Below are positions 8,926 through 16,811 of a DNA stretch of 49,667 nucleotides, piece by piece; the first letter of the stretch is position 1, and every line of letters starts with the position of its first letter. Source of the stretch: Bacillota bacterium. Its GTDB lineage: Bacteria > Bacillota > Clostridia > Oscillospirales > Oscillospiraceae. Location: NCBI GenBank assembly GCA_029225225.1, contig JAQXWB010000012.1, positions 1-49,667 on the forward strand. Direction: 5' to 3'. The notes beneath the pieces are model-generated. The model saw only the letters and a program-made list of their open reading frames with translations. It made no database searches and was not told the DNA's origin. The translations under genes were made by a program, and so were the position numbers.

Positions 8926-9927
8926 ATGGCTTTGTTTGAAAGTTACGAAAGAAGAATCGACAAAATCAACGGTGTCCTCGCGCAGTACGGCATCGGCTCC
9001 GTTGAAGAGTGCAGAGAAATCTGCAAGGAAAAGGGTTTTGATCCCTACGAGATCGTCAAGGGCATTCAGCCCATCTGCTTTGAAAACGCCTGCTGGGCAT
9101 ATTGCGTCGGCGCTGCCATCGCAATCAAGTCCGGCGTGAAGTCCGCTGCGGACGCCGCTGAGGCAATCGGCATCGGCTTGCAGGCCTTCTGCATTGACGG
9201 CTCCGTCGCCGACGATCGCAAGGTCGGCATCGGTCACGGCAAGCTCGGCGCAATGCTCCTGCGCGACGATACTAAGTGCTTTGCGTTCCTCGCAGGTCAC
9301 GAGTCCTTCGCCGCCGCGGAAGGCGCAATCGGCATCGTCCGCAACGCGAACAAGGCGCGCAAGGAAGAGCTGCGCGTGATCCTCAACGGCCTTGGTAAGG
9401 ACGCTGCACAGATCATCTCCCGTATCAACGGTTTCACCTATGTCCAGACGCAGTTTGACTATTTCACCGGTGAGCTGAAGATCGTCCGTGAGATCCGCTA
9501 TTCCGAGACGGAGCGTGCAAATGTCCGCTGCTACGGCGCTGACGATGTCCGCGAGGGCGTTGCCATCATGCACCACGAGGGTGTCGATGTCTCCATCACC
9601 GGCAACTCCACCAACCCCACCCGCTTCCAGCATCCCGTCGCCGGCACTTACAAGAAAGAGTGCATCGAGCAGGGCAAGAAGTACTTCTCCGTTGCCTCCG
9701 GCGGCGGCACAGGTCGTACCCTGCATCCGGACAACATGGCAGCCGGCCCCGCTTCCTATGGCATGACCGACACCATGGGCAGAATGCATTCCGACGCGCA
9801 GTTCGCAGGCTCGTCCTCCGTCCCCGCGCACGTCGAAATGATGGGCTTCCTCGGCATGGGCAACAATCCCATGGTCGGCGCTACCGTCGCTGTCGCAGTT
9901 GCAGTCAGCGAAGCACTCAAAGACTAA
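8926..9927 (+). CDS. GGGtGRT protein
   Basis: A 333-residue member of the family named after its motif; GGGTGRT is at residues 259-265. Cysteines in PICFENACWAYCVGAA (residues 45-60) could bind a metal or cluster. It is alanine- and glycine-rich and has no signal peptide, so it is cytosolic. The start is the ATG with GGAGGA upstream; the longer ORF in the track begins inside the previous gene. It is cotranscribed with the scaffold-like protein and ends at a hairpin terminator. The molecular function is unknown; the context suggests iron-sulfur or redox enzyme maturation. A fragment of a second copy lies just downstream. Confidence 0.88.
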   Translation: MALFESYERRIDKINGVLAQYGIGSVEECREICKEKGFDPYEIVKGIQPICFENACWAYCVGAAIAIKSGVKSAADAAEAIGIGLQAFCIDGSVADDRKVGIGHGKLGAMLLRDDTKCFAFLAGHESFAAAEGAIGIVRNANKARKEELRVILNGLGKDAAQIISRINGFTYVQTQFDYFTGELKIVREIRYSETERANVRCYGADDVREGVAIMHHEGVDVSITGNSTNPTRFQHPVAGTYKKECIEQGKKYFSVASGGGTGRTLHPDNMAAGPASYGMTDTMGRMHSDAQFAGSSSVPAHVEMMGFLGMGNNPMVGATVAVAVAVSEALKD

Positions 9928-9956
9928 TCGGTTTTCTTCCCATTCCATGGTAATGT

Positions 9957-9986
9957 AGCGGTCTGCCACCGGCAGACCGCTCTTTA
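9957..9986 (+). terminator. Terminator after the GGGtGRT gene
   Basis: An 11-bp stem AGCGGTCTGCC / GGCAGACCGCT with an ACC loop, then CTTTAATT. The U-tract is short but the stem is perfect. Confidence 0.75.
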
Positions 9987-10017
9987 ATTCCCATCCGCAA
10001 TGCTGCGCATTGCTCTC

Positions 10018-10067
10018 CCATGGTCGGCGCTACCGTCGCGGTTGCAGTCGAAGAATCGCTCAAGTAA
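10018..10067 (+). pseudogene. Fossil of a second GGGtGRT gene, last 16 codons only
   Basis: The segment from CCATGGTCGGCGCTACCGTC to TAA nearly repeats the 3' end of the intact gene (near 9870-9927). It encodes MVGATVAVAVEESLK and a stop, against MVGATVAVAVAVSEALKD in the intact copy. The rest of that copy is missing. A 17-bp palindrome GCAATGC-TGC-GCATTGC sits directly before it at about 9999-10015. It is followed by its own strong terminator, as a gene end would be. Best explained by a former tandem duplicate deleted down to its tail. Confidence 0.8.
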
Positions 10068-10088
10068 TTCACCCCAATACACAGAATT

Positions 10089-10130
10089 CCGCCGCTCCCT
10101 CAAATCACAAGGGAGCGGCGGTCGTTTTTT
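10089..10130 (+). terminator. Terminator after the GGGtGRT fossil
   Basis: A 12-bp stem CCGCCGCTCCCT / AGGGAGCGGCGG with a 9-nt loop, followed by TCGTTTTTT. It is a stronger terminator than the one at 9957. Confidence 0.9.
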
Positions 10131-10163
10131 GCTACATTGGTGCAAAATAAATGTTTCTGCAAA

Positions 10164-10291
10164 CGGGCGGATAATATCCGCCCCTACAGCGCAAATTGGT
10201 TCGACGGTTGTAGGGGCGGCTATTAGCCGCCCGCGTTGTCCACACACAGTCGGCGATTCCTGCACGCGCCGCGTACATGTCCCCGCTCTAC
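10164..10291. repeat. Facing pair of REP-like palindromes plus a half element
   Basis: CGGGCGGATAATATCCGCCCC followed by TACA (10164-10188) and TGTAGGGGCGGCTATTAGCCGCCCG (10209-10233) are the same 25-base palindromic element in opposite orientation. A half element of a related type, GTACATGTCCCCGC, is at 10273-10291. They fill the space between the fossil's terminator and the next gene. No coding potential. Confidence 0.75.
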
Positions 10292-10301
10292 TGTGGCGTT
10301 T

Positions 10302-10790
10302 TTATGCCCACGGGTCGTCCTTTGTGGGAATGCGGATGCCGGAGAGAATCGAGGAATACTCCCAGAGATACCAGTTCTCCCCTTTTCTGCGGAGCTTGAT
10401 CGGTCTCGGCGAGTCCGCGCCGGCGGTTTTGAGGAAGACACGGAAATAGCCGTCCTCCACATCCTGCGGGCGCGGATCGGAAAGGACCTGAAGCGTCAGC
10501 GGCTGTAACGGTGTGTAATTGTTCTCGGGGGTCGCACCGTCAAAATACGCAAGCGGAAGATAGCGCTTGTCACGCAGGCGGTCGCGCAGAAATTGAATGT
10601 CATACGGCGTTAAAGGTCTCGGCCCGCGCAGAAGATTGATTGCCTCAACACCGGCGTCCTTCTCATTGATATAAAGCTGTAATCCCAAGAGCAGCATAGC
10701 GCAGGTGTTTTCCGGCTTTGTCAAATCCATTTGCGGCATTGACGCAAATTCCGCCGCAGTCGTCGGAAGCTTCTGAATAGTTACGATCAT
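10302..10790 (-). CDS. Conserved-looking hypothetical protein (possibly DUF6935-like)
   Basis: A 162-residue soluble protein without signal peptide, membrane segment or a catalytic motif I can name. Noticeable segments are LTPYDIQFLRDRLRDKRYLP and the near-C-terminal KLRRKGENWYLWEYSSIL. The overall form recalls short DUF6935-type proteins of gut Clostridia, a family name I give only tentatively. AGGAGG lies six bases before the second ATG, so the start is MIVTIQ at 10790 rather than the track's MHMIV. It is separated from the downstream-oriented SLH gene by about 70 bases. Confidence 0.75.
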   Translation of the reverse strand: MIVTIQKLPTTAAEFASMPQMDLTKPENTCAMLLLGLQLYINEKDAGVEAINLLRGPRPLTPYDIQFLRDRLRDKRYLPLAYFDGATPENNYTPLQPLTLQVLSDPRPQDVEDGYFRVFLKTAGADSPRPIKLRRKGENWYLWEYSSILSGIRIPTKDDPWA

Positions 10791-10861
10791 ATGCATCCTC
10801 CTTGTAAACTTTTAATTTGTGTTGGCTGATTGTTTCATGATATGCAGCAAGCTACAGTTAA

Positions 10862-12628
10862 TCAAAAAGTGGTGCAGAAGCGGTGGAAGATCGCGGCGAC
10901 TTGACAACGGCTCGCATTGCCTGCCGGCATCAGATACAGACCGTCCTTTTCATTGCTTCCGGTGATCATGCCGGTGCCGACCGCCCAGCTCACGGAATCA
11001 GCCGCCCAGCTCGAAACCTTTGCATAATCCGCAAAACCTGCAAGCATGGCGCAATCCTCGCTGTCATAAACACCTTTGAACTGCGCATAGCGGCAGAGGA
11101 TCGTTGCAAGCTGTTCACGGGTAATGTTCGCCTCAGGAGCAAACTTTCCTTCGCCGACACCCTTGACGATCTCATTCTCCGCTGCCCAAATAATGGCCTC
11201 CGTATACCACTCGCCGGCTTTTACATCCTTGAACGGATTCTTCCCGCTGTGCGTCGGGCTGTTCTCAATGCGGTACAGTACCGTTACAATCATCGCACGC
11301 GTGCAATTTCCGTTCGGGTCAAACTTGTTGTTGCCGACACCGTTCATTATGCGGTTGTAATAGGCATATTCCACATCGCCGTAGAACCAATCGGAGGTCT
11401 TCACATCGTCGAAGAACATGGAGGGCATCGGAGATTGCACCTTCGGGAAGGTGTAGGAGACCTTCATCTCCTTAGCACTTTGGGAAACAATCTTTGCAAG
11501 CTTTCCGTTGATATAGGGCTTGACACTTTCGGGGAACACATAGCCTTCTTCCGCCTCCAGCGTAACGACAACTGTATACACCTTATCCGGCTCGAATTTT
11601 GCGTCGCTCGGATCCCAAGAGACATTTGCAATCGTGTAGCCTTCATAGCAGTCCGGCAGGTTCGCGGCCGTTGTAATGCTCATGTCAAGGACAGGCTCAT
11701 CCGTCATTACAGCAACGCCGGATATCTCCTGCAGCTTTGGGAAGGTGTAGGAGATCTTCATTTCGTCAGCACTTTGGTAGATGACCTTTGCAACCTTTCC
11801 GTTGATATAGGGCTTGACGCTTTCAGGGAACACATAGCCTTCTTCCGCCTCCAGCGTGACGACAACCGTGTACACCTTATCTAACTCGAATTTTGCGTCG
11901 CTCGGATCCCAAGCGACATTTGCAATCGTGTAGCCTTCATAGCAGTCCGGCAGGTTCGCGGCCGTTGTAATACTCATGTCGAGGACAGGCTCATCCGTCA
12001 TTACCGCAACACCGGTAATCTCTTGCTTGCGCTGTACCTTGACCGCATCAATGCCAATGGCGAACTGATCGCTGGCCTCATGATGACGGAACACAATGTG
12101 AACGGTCTGCCCCACGTATTCGCTCAGGCTGAGTTCACGATGCGCAGGCGTATCGCAGTCTTCCCCTTTCGCAAGCGTTTCACTGAACAGGAGCGTCTCG
12201 CCCTTGCCCGCAGCAAAAACATAGACACTGTAATGCTCTGCGGTTTTTAACGGACTCTGCGCAAAGACGTCATAAGTGAGATAAACATCGCCGGAAGCAG
12301 GAATCTCGATTTCGGGAGAATATGCCTTGTTATCCGGTGTCAGCGGCAGGTTCGTGTTGTTGTCAAAAGAATAACTGAACAGAGCGCAGTTCCCTTCAGT
12401 ATGTCCGTAAGCATTGCCGACCCCACCGTCGTCAACCTTTCTGACCCAGCCTTGTCCGTCGCCGTCTGCGTCAACAAAGCTCCACTGCTCCAACTCCGCC
12501 TCGGTCTCAAAACCGCAGGAATACAGCGTCTCTCCGCCTGTCGCAGCCGCGCTCATACCGAGGGCAGGCAGCAGGGATAGCAAAAGGCAAACCGCCAGCA
12601 GCGCAGAGATCATTTTCTTGGTTTTCAT
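10862..12628 (-). CDS. Secreted SLH-domain protein with a MAM/cleaved-adhesin-like domain and tandem repeats
   Basis: A 588-residue surface protein. A signal peptide (MKTKKMISALLAVCLLLSL, cleaved near AAATGG) is followed by a jelly-roll-like domain at about residues 35-205, resembling choice-of-anchor J/cleaved adhesin domains (YSCGFETEAELEQW). Two 98-residue repeats starting I(T/S)GVAVMTDEPVLDM follow, then three SLH repeats (FFDDVKTSDWFYGDVEYAYY, NPFKDVKAGEWYTEAIIWA, FADYAKVSSWAADSV) that should hold it to the wall polymer. GGAGG precedes the ATG at 12628. The ligand of the N-terminal domain is unknown. A degraded piece of another SLH protein lies just upstream. Confidence 0.88.
   Translation of the reverse strand: MKTKKMISALLAVCLLLSLLPALGMSAAATGGETLYSCGFETEAELEQWSFVDADGDGQGWVRKVDDGGVGNAYGHTEGNCALFSYSFDNNTNLPLTPDNKAYSPEIEIPASGDVYLTYDVFAQSPLKTAEHYSVYVFAAGKGETLLFSETLAKGEDCDTPAHRELSLSEYVGQTVHIVFRHHEASDQFAIGIDAVKVQRKQEITGVAVMTDEPVLDMSITTAANLPDCYEGYTIANVAWDPSDAKFELDKVYTVVVTLEAEEGYVFPESVKPYINGKVAKVIYQSADEMKISYTFPKLQEISGVAVMTDEPVLDMSITTAANLPDCYEGYTIANVSWDPSDAKFEPDKVYTVVVTLEAEEGYVFPESVKPYINGKLAKIVSQSAKEMKVSYTFPKVQSPMPSMFFDDVKTSDWFYGDVEYAYYNRIMNGVGNNKFDPNGNCTRAMIVTVLYRIENSPTHSGKNPFKDVKAGEWYTEAIIWAAENEIVKGVGEGKFAPEANITREQLATILCRYAQFKGVYDSEDCAMLAGFADYAKVSSWAADSVSWAVGTGMITGSNEKDGLYLMPAGNASRCQVAAIFHRFCTTF
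11435..12019 (-). repeat. Two-copy 294-bp in-frame tandem repeat
   Basis: The two units (12019-11726 and 11725-11435) encode 98-residue repeats that are almost identical over their first 75 residues and diverge slightly after PYINGK. The DNA is also nearly identical, which points to a recent in-frame duplication. Confidence 0.9.
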
Positions 12629-12677
12629 ATTGTTCCTCCTTGTCATTGTTTGTATTTTGAGTCATATAATGCTGAGA

Positions 12678-12843
12678 TCAGGATTCCTTAAAACGAACAC
12701 AGAAGTGATGGAAGATGGCTGTAACCCGGCAGCGCAGTATGTTCTAAGCTGCTCACGGGTAATGATCGTATCCGGCTCAAACTTTTCTTAGCCGAAACCG
12801 TTTACAATATTGTTCTCAGCCACCCAAATAACAACATATGTGT
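12678..12843 (-). pseudogene. SLH-domain gene fossil
   Basis: Translated on the minus strand this reads an SLH helix region (VIWVAENNIVNGFG), an in-frame TAA, then EKFEPDTIITREQL. After a deletion and frame change it continues as VTAIFHHFCVRFKES and a stop. The pieces match SLH 2 and the last residues (VAAIFHRFCTTF) of the neighbouring 588-residue protein. It is therefore the wreck of a related gene's 3' end, located directly upstream of the intact one. Confidence 0.8.
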
Positions 12844-12900
12844 ACTATCATTCGTTTTTCAAAACCGTTCGCATTCCTTTCTGTGAAGTTATCGCTTTGA

Positions 12901-13737
12901 TCAGCCGTAAGCAAGCTCTGGATAGATATAATGGTAATACCAATCCGCACCTGCCATGGAGGCGATGCGTGCAATGACGACGATCTCGCCATGCTCATCC
13001 GGGTAGAACATGAGGTTCTCCAAATTGATGTTTTCATCAGAGACCGTCCACGCAAGGCATGCGTCATAGCCGTATAACTCGCGCTCCTCCTCGGAGATAT
13101 CACCGAAGTAGGAAACAAAGCACTCTTCTGCCGCCGCACGCGCGGCCTCAAGGAAGCTTTCTTCCTCAATATACAGGTATTCCAAAAGCGCACTGCCCTG
13201 CAGCCATTCACCGGTTGTCTGATTATAGCAATACACGCCGTAAGACGAAAAATCGCTGACGCTTTCTGCGGCGATCACGAGCACCAACAGGTCACGATAG
13301 AGGGTAGGATACCAATTCACAACGTTGTAGTTCAGAAACCAACCGTCCTCCATCGCCTTGTATTCCTCCTCAATCAGCGCGCCGAAGGTCTCGCTGATCG
13401 ACTGATTGATCGCTATGGCGTCTTCGGTAAAAGCGGTAATCTCAGGCAAATGAAAGGAATAATAGAAGGTATCGCTGGTATTCTCGTCATAATGATACTC
13501 ATATTCTCCTGCGTCGTTAAAATACTCACTGACGAGGTTTTCCACACCCATTGTGGGTTCTTCCGGCTCCGTGGGCGAGGAAGTTTGTTCCTCAGTGGAG
13601 AGTTCTGCCGGTTTGGTGCTTTCCGTAGTAGGCAAGGTGATGCTCTCAAACGGTCTGAGTGTGGGCTGTTTTTCACCGCAAGCCGTCAAGGAAAACAGGA
13701 AAAGAAGGGCAAGCGCAATTGCCGTAAGCTTTTTCAT
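12901..13737 (-). CDS. Putative lipoprotein of unknown function
   Basis: A 278-residue exported lipoprotein. MKKLTAIALALLFLFSLTAC gives a lipobox with Cys20. A Thr/Ser/Glu/Pro-rich linker (about residues 25-65) leads to a globular, acidic, aromatic-rich domain of about 200 residues. I do not recognise the domain; it has some resemblance in layout to DUF3298-like or RsiV-like extracellular domains, but no motif proves it. GGAGGAATTCCG precedes the ATG at 13737; the longer track ORF starts in the intergenic region. It is downstream of the 482-residue lipoprotein on the same strand. Confidence 0.8.
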   Translation of the reverse strand: MKKLTAIALALLFLFSLTACGEKQPTLRPFESITLPTTESTKPAELSTEEQTSSPTEPEEPTMGVENLVSEYFNDAGEYEYHYDENTSDTFYYSFHLPEITAFTEDAIAINQSISETFGALIEEEYKAMEDGWFLNYNVVNWYPTLYRDLLVLVIAAESVSDFSSYGVYCYNQTTGEWLQGSALLEYLYIEEESFLEAARAAAEECFVSYFGDISEEERELYGYDACLAWTVSDENINLENLMFYPDEHGEIVVIARIASMAGADWYYHYIYPELAYG

Positions 13738-13808
13738 CGGAATTCCTCCGTTCATTCCTATAGTACTTTGGGGACAACGGCTGGAAGCCGCTGCCCCGTT
13801 GTTTTTTC

Positions 13809-15257
13809 TTAGTTTACCACTTGGATCGAATAGAGAACCGACTCCACTGCCGCAGAACGGCACTCTTCGAAGCTGTTGTAAGAGCGCACACTGATGCAGA
13901 TGCCCTGATACTCTCCGGCATCCTCGCCGAAGTTAATACAAGTATCTACATAGTAGTCTCCCCAGCAGTTATAGGTGATCTGGACAGCCTCATAGCCTGC
14001 GATCATCACTTCCTGCATTGCGAAGTCCTCATAATCGGAATAGCTGTCATAATTCCCCAGCGTAGTCTGGAACTCCTCCTGCGTCCGGTCGGCATAGAAG
14101 GTCATTCGCAGATCGCCGTCTGCCGTTTCCAAGGCATCAATGCCGAAGCTGGCATCAAAGGTGAAGATATCAGAGGGATAGGAGAACAAAATCGCGCCTT
14201 TTTCATTATAATCGTACACCGCGTCTCCGACAACGGTTCCGTTCCCCTCCAAGCCGCTGTCATCAGGTTCGCCGACGTCAGACAGTTCAAAGTATTCGGG
14301 TGCTGCTTCACTTCCCGCTTCAATCAGCGGCAGATACCAGTCGTCATAGTATTTCGGCATCATGTCCTCATAAGGGAAGTCCTCTGTGTCGGCGTAACGC
14401 ACATCCTCCCAGTCCATGCCCCACGGACGGAGATAGAAAGCATAATCGAACCAGCTTTCTCCATCGTCGTCAGGATCCTCATAAGTACCGTCAATGCAGA
14501 TCATATGATCGATTGCGCTGACCGTAGAGGCACCCGGGTCAATAATCCAGTCGGCATGCCCAACTTCATCGTCCCAAAAGTAGCCGTCTTCGGACATCAT
14601 GCAGCCATTTTCTGTCGTACCCGCGCCAAAGGAGACATCAACGTCGATCATATGATCGTCAAGCGTGCTGTTTTCATCCCAAATTTGGATGTAGCCGCTG
14701 CCATCTTCATAGAACGAGATGCGCGCGCAGGCGTCCCAGTAGCTGCCTACCGAATCGGAATAGCTGCCGCCTGCATTCTTCACGATCCACCAGCCGTACC
14801 AGTCGCCGCCCCACCATGCATCGCCGAGGCTCTGCGGTTCCTCTGTCGGTTCGTCGGTCGGCTTGTTTGCCGTATCTGTCTTAGGAGCGGTCGCACCTTC
14901 TTTGACAAAGGTCATCTGTATCCCCTGCCCCATAAAGTCAATTGCTAATACGCCGTCCTTTAGCGTACCCGTAGAATCCACGTCCTCAACAGTGAGGACG
15001 ACATCATTGCCATCGAGCTTCCACTTGCCGCTTACGCTGTCGCCGTCAAGCACGAACACGCACTTCCCGCCGGAGCGCAGCTCAATATAGTTTTCGCCCT
15101 CGGAGTAGATCTCGGAGATATTCACATCTTCGCCGAATACCTCAACCGTCGCGCCGACATATTTCCCTAAATTGGCATCGTTATCCTTTTCTCCGCCGCA
15201 TGCAGTCAAGGCAAACAGCATGACGAATGCAAGCAGTAATGCAATATACTTTTTCAT
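13809..15257 (-). CDS. Putative lipoprotein, acidic and tryptophan-rich
   Basis: A 482-residue lipoprotein. MKKYIALLLAFVMLFALTAC ends in a lipobox with Cys20. Residues about 25-110 form a small beta domain similar in style to DUF4923/lipocalin-like extracellular domains (GKWKLDGNDVVLTVEDVD). A Thr/Pro linker follows, then a Trp/Gly/Asp-rich domain (WWGGDWYGWWIVKNAG) and a C-terminal alpha/beta part. GAGGAG lies before the ATG at 15257. No enzymatic motif seen. It lies between a small membrane protein and another lipoprotein, all on one strand. Function unknown. Confidence 0.8.
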   Translation of the reverse strand: MKKYIALLLAFVMLFALTACGGEKDNDANLGKYVGATVEVFGEDVNISEIYSEGENYIELRSGGKCVFVLDGDSVSGKWKLDGNDVVLTVEDVDSTGTLKDGVLAIDFMGQGIQMTFVKEGATAPKTDTANKPTDEPTEEPQSLGDAWWGGDWYGWWIVKNAGGSYSDSVGSYWDACARISFYEDGSGYIQIWDENSTLDDHMIDVDVSFGAGTTENGCMMSEDGYFWDDEVGHADWIIDPGASTVSAIDHMICIDGTYEDPDDDGESWFDYAFYLRPWGMDWEDVRYADTEDFPYEDMMPKYYDDWYLPLIEAGSEAAPEYFELSDVGEPDDSGLEGNGTVVGDAVYDYNEKGAILFSYPSDIFTFDASFGIDALETADGDLRMTFYADRTQEEFQTTLGNYDSYSDYEDFAMQEVMIAGYEAVQITYNCWGDYYVDTCINFGEDAGEYQGICISVRSYNSFEECRSAAVESVLYSIQVVN

Positions 15258-15279
15258 TTTACTCCTCCATGATGTATAC

Positions 15280-15305
15280 AAGGGCGGCAGCAAGCTGCCG
15301 CCCTT
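15280..15305 (-). terminator. Perfect hairpin between the membrane protein and the lipoprotein gene
   Basis: AAGGGCGGCAGC-TT-GCTGCCGCCCTT, a 12-bp stem with a minimal loop, nine bases past the stop at 15314. The following bases TGTATAC are a poor U-tract, so it could be a weak terminator, an mRNA stabiliser or a processing site. Confidence 0.5.
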
Positions 15306-15313
15306 ATAATAAA

Positions 15314-15718
15314 TTAGCCCTGCTTATTCTTCGCTGCACCGATGATAAACAGCACAGGGAGTACAAGACCGAGAATGAGCGAGAACACAGGGAACTCGCC
15401 GCCGCCGGCAACGGTGAGGATGCAGCCGACAACACACAGCACCGCAACAACGATGCCCCACGCCATACATGTGCCCGCTTTATCGGCACGCTTGGCATTA
15501 ACAACGCCGATAATACCGGTCACCAATTCCGCAACCGCACTGATAAGAGTCAGAGCGCCGGCAGCGTACAGCATGCCGGAAGAAGCTCCCAGTAGTGCAA
15601 GTGTCGCGATACCAAGCAGCGCTGCGATTGCAACGATCAGAGAGATGCCTCCGCCGATAATCATGAGGATGCCGGTTACCTTCAAAAAGCTCGCGCCCTT
15701 CGGTGTAGTCTGTTCCAT
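15314..15718 (-). CDS. Small four-helix membrane protein
   Basis: A 134-residue integral membrane protein. Four hydrophobic helices are visible: ILMIIGGGISLIVAIAALLG, LYAAGALTLISAVAELVTGI, TCMAWGIVVAVLCVVGCILT and FSLILGLVLPVLFIIG. Charged residues are confined to the short loops and C-terminus (AAKNKQG). AAGGAGG precedes the start ATG. No family motif recognised; similar small proteins occur beside DUF4428 and zinc-ribbon proteins in gut Firmicutes. Its upstream neighbour here is the DUF4428-type protein. Confidence 0.8.
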   Translation of the reverse strand: MEQTTPKGASFLKVTGILMIIGGGISLIVAIAALLGIATLALLGASSGMLYAAGALTLISAVAELVTGIIGVVNAKRADKAGTCMAWGIVVAVLCVVGCILTVAGGGEFPVFSLILGLVLPVLFIIGAAKNKQG

Positions 15719-15814
15719 AACAATTGACCTCCTTTTTAATATTGTCTACCGCCGTAGCGGGTCAACACAGGAATATGCTTTTTCGTTTCGAAAGGGGATC
15801 AAAACCGATCTCCC

Positions 15815-16585
15815 TTAATTATTTACGGAGCCTCCGCAGAATTCGCAGCGCCCGGATGCATCCGGTGTCGTTGTCGCGCCGCACCACGGACAGGTGATCA
15901 CCTGCTTCGGTGCGGCAGCCTCCTCCGCTTGCTTGCGCACCTGACGGCGCACCTGCGTCAAGGCGGTGCGGATCTCATTTGCCATCCGCTCGCGCTCCTG
16001 ATATTCCACATTTTGACGGGGATTCACGCTTGCACCGACACGGCTGCCGACAGCGTCAACTTCTACGTCATTCCCCAAACGGAAACGAAGCTTGTCAAAC
16101 CACGGACTGTTGACATGAATGTTCACGTTGAATTCGTAGCTGTAGTGATAGCGCGGCGGATTGTAGCTGACCTCTTTGCCGTCGGGCAGCTTACGTTTTT
16201 CCTCCGTCTTACTCTCGTCGATATCCACATCGCAGCCCGTAACCTGCGTGAAGTCCAGTATGTCCGGGTTGGCCTCCTGCCAGCGCTGCGCCGAGGTCAC
16301 GAGGAATTTTCCTGCGTCCTCATCGAGCAGCACCTTGGTTCCGAGTCCGAGCGTTCGAGTAACATGGAACTTTTCGACCTCTGCGCGGTTTGCATCTCGG
16401 TAATCCAATTGGGCGCGGATCTCCTCCACCGTGCTTTGTCGGCGCTCGGAAAACCACGGCGAAAGCTTTTTGGCACACTCCTTGCAGAGATTCCCGTCTT
16501 CTAACTTTCGGTTGCCCAAAAGTCCGATTTCGCCGCCGCAAATATCGCAGTTTTTCTTTTCAAACAGTTTGCCGAAGAAACCCAT
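15815..16585 (-). CDS. DUF4428-type zinc-ribbon protein
   Basis: A 256-residue cytosolic protein with zinc-binding motifs at both ends. The N-terminal DUF4428-like ribbon has CDICGGEIG and, after a short spacer, CKECAKKLSPWF. A beta-rich middle domain with an SHOCT-like flavour occupies residues about 70-200. A basic helix (RRQVRKQAEE) leads to a C-terminal double CxxC ribbon (CPWCGATTT..CEFCGGS). Such proteins often sit with membrane or stress proteins, but no function is established. The start is the ATG after GGGAGG. Confidence 0.85.
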   Translation of the reverse strand: MGFFGKLFEKKNCDICGGEIGLLGNRKLEDGNLCKECAKKLSPWFSERRQSTVEEIRAQLDYRDANRAEVEKFHVTRTLGLGTKVLLDEDAGKFLVTSAQRWQEANPDILDFTQVTGCDVDIDESKTEEKRKLPDGKEVSYNPPRYHYSYEFNVNIHVNSPWFDKLRFRLGNDVEVDAVGSRVGASVNPRQNVEYQERERMANEIRTALTQVRRQVRKQAEEAAAPKQVITCPWCGATTTPDASGRCEFCGGSVNN

Positions 16586-16646
16586 CTTTCGTTTCCTCCC
16601 TATCTGATATGAATCATAACACGGGGCTGCTAAAAAAACTCCGCCC

Positions 16647-16769
16647 TGTCATTGCGAGGAGCGCGGCGACGTGGCAATCTAATGGGAAGTGTGTTGTTTC
16701 CGCAGAAAATTAGACATATTGCGTGATTCCACAAGATTGCCGCACCCCCTTCAGGGTCTCGCAATGACA
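16647..16769. repeat. GTCATTGCGAG repeat, inverted pair
   Basis: TGTCATTGCGAGGAGCG..GTGGCAATCT (16647-16680) faces AGATTGCCGCACCCCCTTCAGGG..CTCGCAATGACA (16734-16769). The halves could form a large hairpin. This is one of at least six places with the family in this window. It fills most of the 226-bp gap between the DUF4428-type gene and the lipoprotein. Confidence 0.85.
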
Positions 16770-16811
16770 CAACAATCATTTTTTAACAGCACTGTCAGTA
16801 TGTAATTTGAA

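Noticed and set aside
8809-9969. 386-residue minus-strand ORF
   Set aside because: Antisense to the GGGtGRT gene, which has promoter, ribosome binding site, family motif and terminator.
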